From Ephydatia muelleri (lineage: Eukaryota; Porifera; Demospongiae; Spongillida; Spongillidae), in contig JABACO010000023.1 in assembly GCA_013339895.1 (NCBI GenBank), positions 1,164,279-1,228,278 of the forward strand: DNA of 64,000 bases, in the 5' to 3' direction. The notes beneath the pieces are model-generated. The model did no database searches and was not told the origin of the DNA. It worked only from the letters and a program-made list of their open reading frames with translations. A program made the position numbers and the translations under genes. Positions 41,515 through 64,000 of the stretch are shown one piece after another; within the stretch, counting starts at the first letter, position 1; every line of letters begins with the position of its first letter.

Positions 41515-42516
41515 ATGTCAGCCGTCGATTCCTCGAAGCAATTCGAGCCAAATACACCGCTTGCACAGGCCTACATGGTTGCTGCCATACAACTGGCAGA
41601 GCACCTTGAAAAATGTGAACTACAAAAGCTACAGGAAGAAAAGAGCAAAGAAGAAGAATGGAAGAATAAATCGGCTAAGTTAGATGAAGAAGAAAAGAGG
41701 ATTAATCAAGAGAGACATGGCTTGGAAGAGAAGAAAAAAGAGTTATCTGAAGCTGAAGCCAAGTTTGACCATGAACGCAAAAATCTTGAGAGATCTATGG
41801 CTGAGAGAGATAAACGCTTTGAACAACAGAAAAGAGATTTTGAATCAACGCTAGATCGGGCGGACGCTATGCTCGCGAATAACGAGAGCGTGGTTGACAT
41901 CGACGTTGGAGGCCAATACGAATTCAAGACCTTCTGCAAAACACTGTGCCGCTTCCCAGACTCGACTCTTGCACAACTCACCAAAGGGGTCAGTGGGACC
42001 AGGGGCACCATATTTATTGACAGGGATGGGAAGCACTTCGATTTCATTTTGAAATATCTGCGCAGCGAGGATGACGAACAGGTAATGCATACCATCACGA
42101 GGTACACTCCTGACGAAGTATCTGACATCTTGGAAGAAGCCAAGTATTACAACTTGAGGCAACTTGTTAAAGTTCTCAAATGGGCTCTCATCACTAAGCG
42201 CAATGACTCTGATATGCAGCCATTTGAACGGGAAGGCGACAATGGTTATGTTACGAAAGATGAAGTCAATCTGGCCGAACAGAATTTTACGGACAGGAGA
42301 TTTGAACATGTGCAATTCAAACACATCACCTCCTTCGAAGGGAGTGTGCTTGAACGGGCTGTGTTCTTGAAGTGCAGGTTTGACGCAGTGGTGAATTTCG
42401 CCGACACTGATTTACGGAAGGCCAAGTTCGTTGACTGTGAGGTCCTCCAACCCATTCTTGTGGCTGGCGCCAACACAAAGGGTGCACAATTGCCTGATAA
42501 TGTGCAGGACGACTAG
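41515..42516 (+). CDS. coiled-coil/BTB/pentapeptide (KCTD-like) protein, copy B2
   Basis: A 333-residue intronless frame, nearly identical to copy A2. It starts MSAVDSSKQFEPNTPLAQAY; the frame is open upstream to 41389 but the paralogue B1 supports this start. Order of parts: N-terminal helix, charged coiled coil (residues ~35-120), BTB with SVVDIDVGGQYEFKTFCKTL and FIDRDGKHFDFILKYLRSED, then a pentapeptide solenoid (NFTDRRFEHVQFKHITSFEG, TDLRKAKFVDCEV). A2 and B2 are both intact while A1 is broken, so selection may act mainly on the second gene, or duplication is recent. It ends 457 bp from the convergent CAD stop codon. Confidence 0.85.
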   Translation: MSAVDSSKQFEPNTPLAQAYMVAAIQLAEHLEKCELQKLQEEKSKEEEWKNKSAKLDEEEKRINQERHGLEEKKKELSEAEAKFDHERKNLERSMAERDKRFEQQKRDFESTLDRADAMLANNESVVDIDVGGQYEFKTFCKTLCRFPDSTLAQLTKGVSGTRGTIFIDRDGKHFDFILKYLRSEDDEQVMHTITRYTPDEVSDILEEAKYYNLRQLVKVLKWALITKRNDSDMQPFEREGDNGYVTKDEVNLAEQNFTDRRFEHVQFKHITSFEGSVLERAVFLKCRFDAVVNFADTDLRKAKFVDCEVLQPILVAGANTKGAQLPDNVQDD

Positions 42517-42972
42517 GAACAGCTGCAGTGATATCACTATAGATCTAAATTACAATTAGAATTTTTTGATCAGGGCTACTTTTCCAACAACATTTTGTGT
42601 ACATAATACCAGATACAATCTAGTGGCTAAGATAAGAGTTATCTGGTATCTTACTGCATGGCAAAGGGCTCGGTTATTGCTCATTCGCACAATGGGCTGT
42701 TGTACTGTAGCGGAATTGGATCATTGTTTGGTCGCGACCTATGTTCGATCGCGGAATCGGTGTATTGACCAATCGTACAACCGCACAAATGTTGTTGCAA
42801 CTATTCCGTGAAAGGCAAGGGGTGTGGCTGCACTAATGGTCACGTTGTGTCAGCTTTACGCACGATTTTGGTTATACATCCCACAATGAGAAACAAGTTG
42901 TTTAGATTGTCTCTTATCAGTTATCATACACCAATGACAGGTGATCAGTAAACATCACAGGTGCGCATGCAG

Positions 42973-61739
<18,767 letters not shown>

Positions 61740-61834
61740 CTTGAGGTAAGGAAGAGATGTGGTTTAAGATATTGGAGGAATGGAGGAATGGGGGCGTTTG
61801 TATGACTGGAGGAATGGAGAATTGGTACTGGAGT

Positions 61835-61835
<1 letters not shown>

Positions 61836-61870
<35 letters not shown>

Positions 61871-62567
61871 GTCGTATCTTCCCCTCTCACTACTAATGGT
61901 GGGGGGGGGGGGGGGGGGGGGTGTCGTATCTTCCCCTCTCACTACTAATGGTGGGGGGGGGGGGGGTGTCGTATCTTCCCCTCTCACTACTAATGGTGGG
62001 GGGGGGGGGGGGGGGGGGGGGGGGGGTGTCGTATCTTCCCCTCTCACTACTAATGGTGGGGGGGGGGGGGGGGGGGGGGTCCGTATCTTTCCCCTCTCAC
62101 TACTAATGGTGGGGGGGGGGGGGGGGGGGGGGGGGTGTCGTATCTTCCCCTCTCACTACTAATGGGGGGGGGGGGGGGGGGGGTGTCGTATCTTCCCCTC
62201 TCACTACTATGGTGGGGGGGGGGGGGTGGTCGTATCTTCCCCTCTCACTACTAATGGTGGGGGGGGGGGGGGGGGGGGGGGGTGTCGTATCTTCCCCTCT
62301 CACTACTAATGGTGGGGGGGGGGGGGGGGGGGGGGGGGGGGGTGTCGTATCTTCCCCTCTCACTACTAATGGTGGGGGGGGGGGGGGGGGGTGTCGTATC
62401 TTCCCCTCTCACTACTAATGGTGGGGGGGGGGGGGGGGGGGTGTCGTATCTTCCCCTCTCACTACTAATGGTGGGGGGGGGGGGGTGTCGTATCTTCCCC
62501 TCACTACTAATGGTGGGGGGGGGGGGGGGGGGGGGGGGTCGTATCTTCCCCTCTCACTACTAATGGT

Positions 62568-62598
<31 letters not shown>

Positions 62599-63076
62599 GG
62601 GGGGGGGGGTGTCGTATCTTCCCCTCTCACTACTAATGGTGGGGGGGGGGGGGGGGGGTGTCGTATCTTCCCCTCTCACTACTAATGGTGGGGGGGGGGG
62701 GGGGGGGGGTGTCGTATCTTCCCCTCTCACTACTAATGGTGGGGGGGGGGGGGGGGTCGTATCTTCCCCTCTCACTACTAATGGTGGGGGGGGGTGGTTG
62801 TCGTATCTTCCCTCTCACTACTAATGGTGGGGGGGGGGGGTGGTCCGTATCTTCCCCTCTCACTACTAATGGTGGGGGGGGGGGGGGGGGGTGTCCGTAT
62901 CTTCCCCTCTCACTACTTAATGGTGGGGGGGGGGGGGGGGGGGTGTGTCGTATCTTCCCCTCTCACTACTAATGGTGGGGGGGGGGGGGGGGGGGTGTGT
63001 CGTATCTTCCCCTCTCACTACTAATGGTGGGGGGGGGGGGGGGGGGGGTGTCGTATCTTCCCCTCTCACTACTAAT
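61836..63076. repeat. G-run minisatellite, ~24 units, upstream of first visible CAD exon
   Basis: A conserved ~31-base core, TGTCGTATCTTCCCCTCTCA plus CTACTAATGGT, alternates with pure G runs of about 10 to 35 bases, about 24 times over 1.24 kb. The core varies by single bases in a few units. Frames full of Gly or Pro read through it are artefacts. The G-rich strand is the plus strand, opposite to CAD. Confidence 0.97.
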
Positions 63077-64000
63077 GGTGGATTGTAAGCAATTGTTCCC
63101 TCAACCTACCTACTCATGGCATAAACCATATCAGCGTTTCCCAGCATGCTCTATAGCAGTGCAATCAGCATGGTCTAGGGATCATTTGATAAGCTCCCCC
63201 TAAGCTCCACCTAATTGGTTTTGTGTTCAGTATGGAAGGCGTCGGCAGCTTCACCTCGTGCACAATGCGAGATACCCTTTTTGGCAGCAATACGGACCAA
63301 TCTCAAAGGAACTACCAATGACCGAGTTCACACTAGTTTGTACTATGGTGGTGAAACACCGAAGTGTGGGAAGGTCAGGATGGTCGGCCATTTTCCCATT
63401 GGCACTGTTTTTCTGAGCAAGTATAAGGATTATACAAAGGTACCAGTACAGAAGCCCATGTATGCTGGTTTCATTACCAACAATCCAGCAGAGCTCTTTT
63501 GTGTGCAAGGTTAGTGACTTTGGTTTTGCCGACACAACAGCCATTATCATAATAACCATTTATATATAAATGGAAAGGCTATGGATTTAGATAACAGCGT
63601 CCTCAGATAGAGGGGAAGTGTGTTCTACTGACTGATGCAAAACTGGCCCGAACAAATTAGAGCAAGGTTCACTTTGGTTAGAAAAACTGATTTCAAAAAG
63701 ACAAAATTGATTACATACGTTATCATGTACAGTTAATGGATTACAAGAAATGATTAATCACATGTACAACGTCAGACATGCATTAGCTTGTAAATATCAA
63801 TTGGGTCCATAAAGGTATGACACTCTTCTGTTTACTACCAACACCCACTTTACAATCAACATGTTATTGAGTACTCAATGCCACCCTTCCTCCCCTCCCA
63901 CACCACCTCCCTTCCTCCCCTCCCACACCACCCACCCTTCCTCCCCTCCCACACCACCCACCCTTCCTCCCCTCCCACACCACCCTCCCTTCCTCCCCTC
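63077..64000. other. right edge, no gene recognised
   Basis: A 99-codon plus-strand frame (63215-63514) resembles no family I know and is opposite to CAD. No CPSase exon was seen. The window ends in a C-rich tandem repeat (63882-64000, unit CCCTTCCTCCCCTCCCACAC plus CACCCA). Confidence 0.45.

Noticed and set aside
63215..63514. A 99-codon plus-strand frame at the right edge
   Set aside because: I do not recognise it and see no flanking exon or promoter evidence; its length is within chance for this composition.

Overview
This window is nuclear DNA of a multicellular animal, most likely a sponge (inference). Genes have many short GT-AG introns. One locus is a large extracellular receptor of SRCR, EGF and NIDO modules, a gene class expanded in sponges. 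A probable mitochondrial insert carries a tRNA-Phe-like sequence among short hairpin repeats, which recalls freshwater-sponge mtDNA. Microsatellites, G/C homopolymers, minisatellites and hairpin elements are abundant. A 1,000-base N gap lies at 58671-59670. Several one-base frameshifts, including one in an otherwise clean HADHA gene, suggest residual indel errors in the assembly.

Layout: 1-8599 (-) is the 5' part of a signal peptide/NIDO/EGF/SRCR gene. 9030-12562 holds hairpin and TIR elements and a decayed hAT-like transposase. 12882-13424 (-) is an intronless URAD (OHCU decarboxylase) gene. 14439-20487 (-) is TMEM129, an ER ubiquitin ligase, in ten exons. 20768-27870 (-) is HADHA, the mitochondrial trifunctional protein alpha subunit, in 25 exons. 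27974-29089 (+) is COX5B, head-to-head with HADHA across 103 bp.

From 29.6 to 46.5 kb a unit occurs twice: two intronless coiled-coil/BTB/pentapeptide genes (+) followed by the ATCase 3' exons of CAD (-). Copy A (29634-37446) is decayed. It has a broken first BTB gene, an 11-bp deletion in an ATCase exon and a ~0.9-kb mitochondrial-like insert. Copy B (39515-46531) continues into the rest of CAD, whose linker and CPSase exons lie at 56.4-56.8 and 59.7-61.7 kb. Between the copies, 37447-39490 is a broken copy of part of the SRCR/EGF gene. Its right junction is a perfect 36-bp palindrome. The long CAD intron at 47.7-56.4 kb holds several minisatellites and a degenerate BEL/Pao retrotransposon (49826-55145), which itself contains a short LTR-type element with intact target duplication. 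A minisatellite of long G runs (61.8-63.1 kb) lies upstream of the first visible CAD exon.

Functionally, HADHA (fatty-acid beta-oxidation) and COX5B (respiratory chain) are mitochondrial and may share a promoter. CAD serves pyrimidine synthesis, URAD purine breakdown and TMEM129 ER-associated degradation. The SRCR/EGF protein is a probable secreted or surface receptor. The genes do not form an operon-like system.
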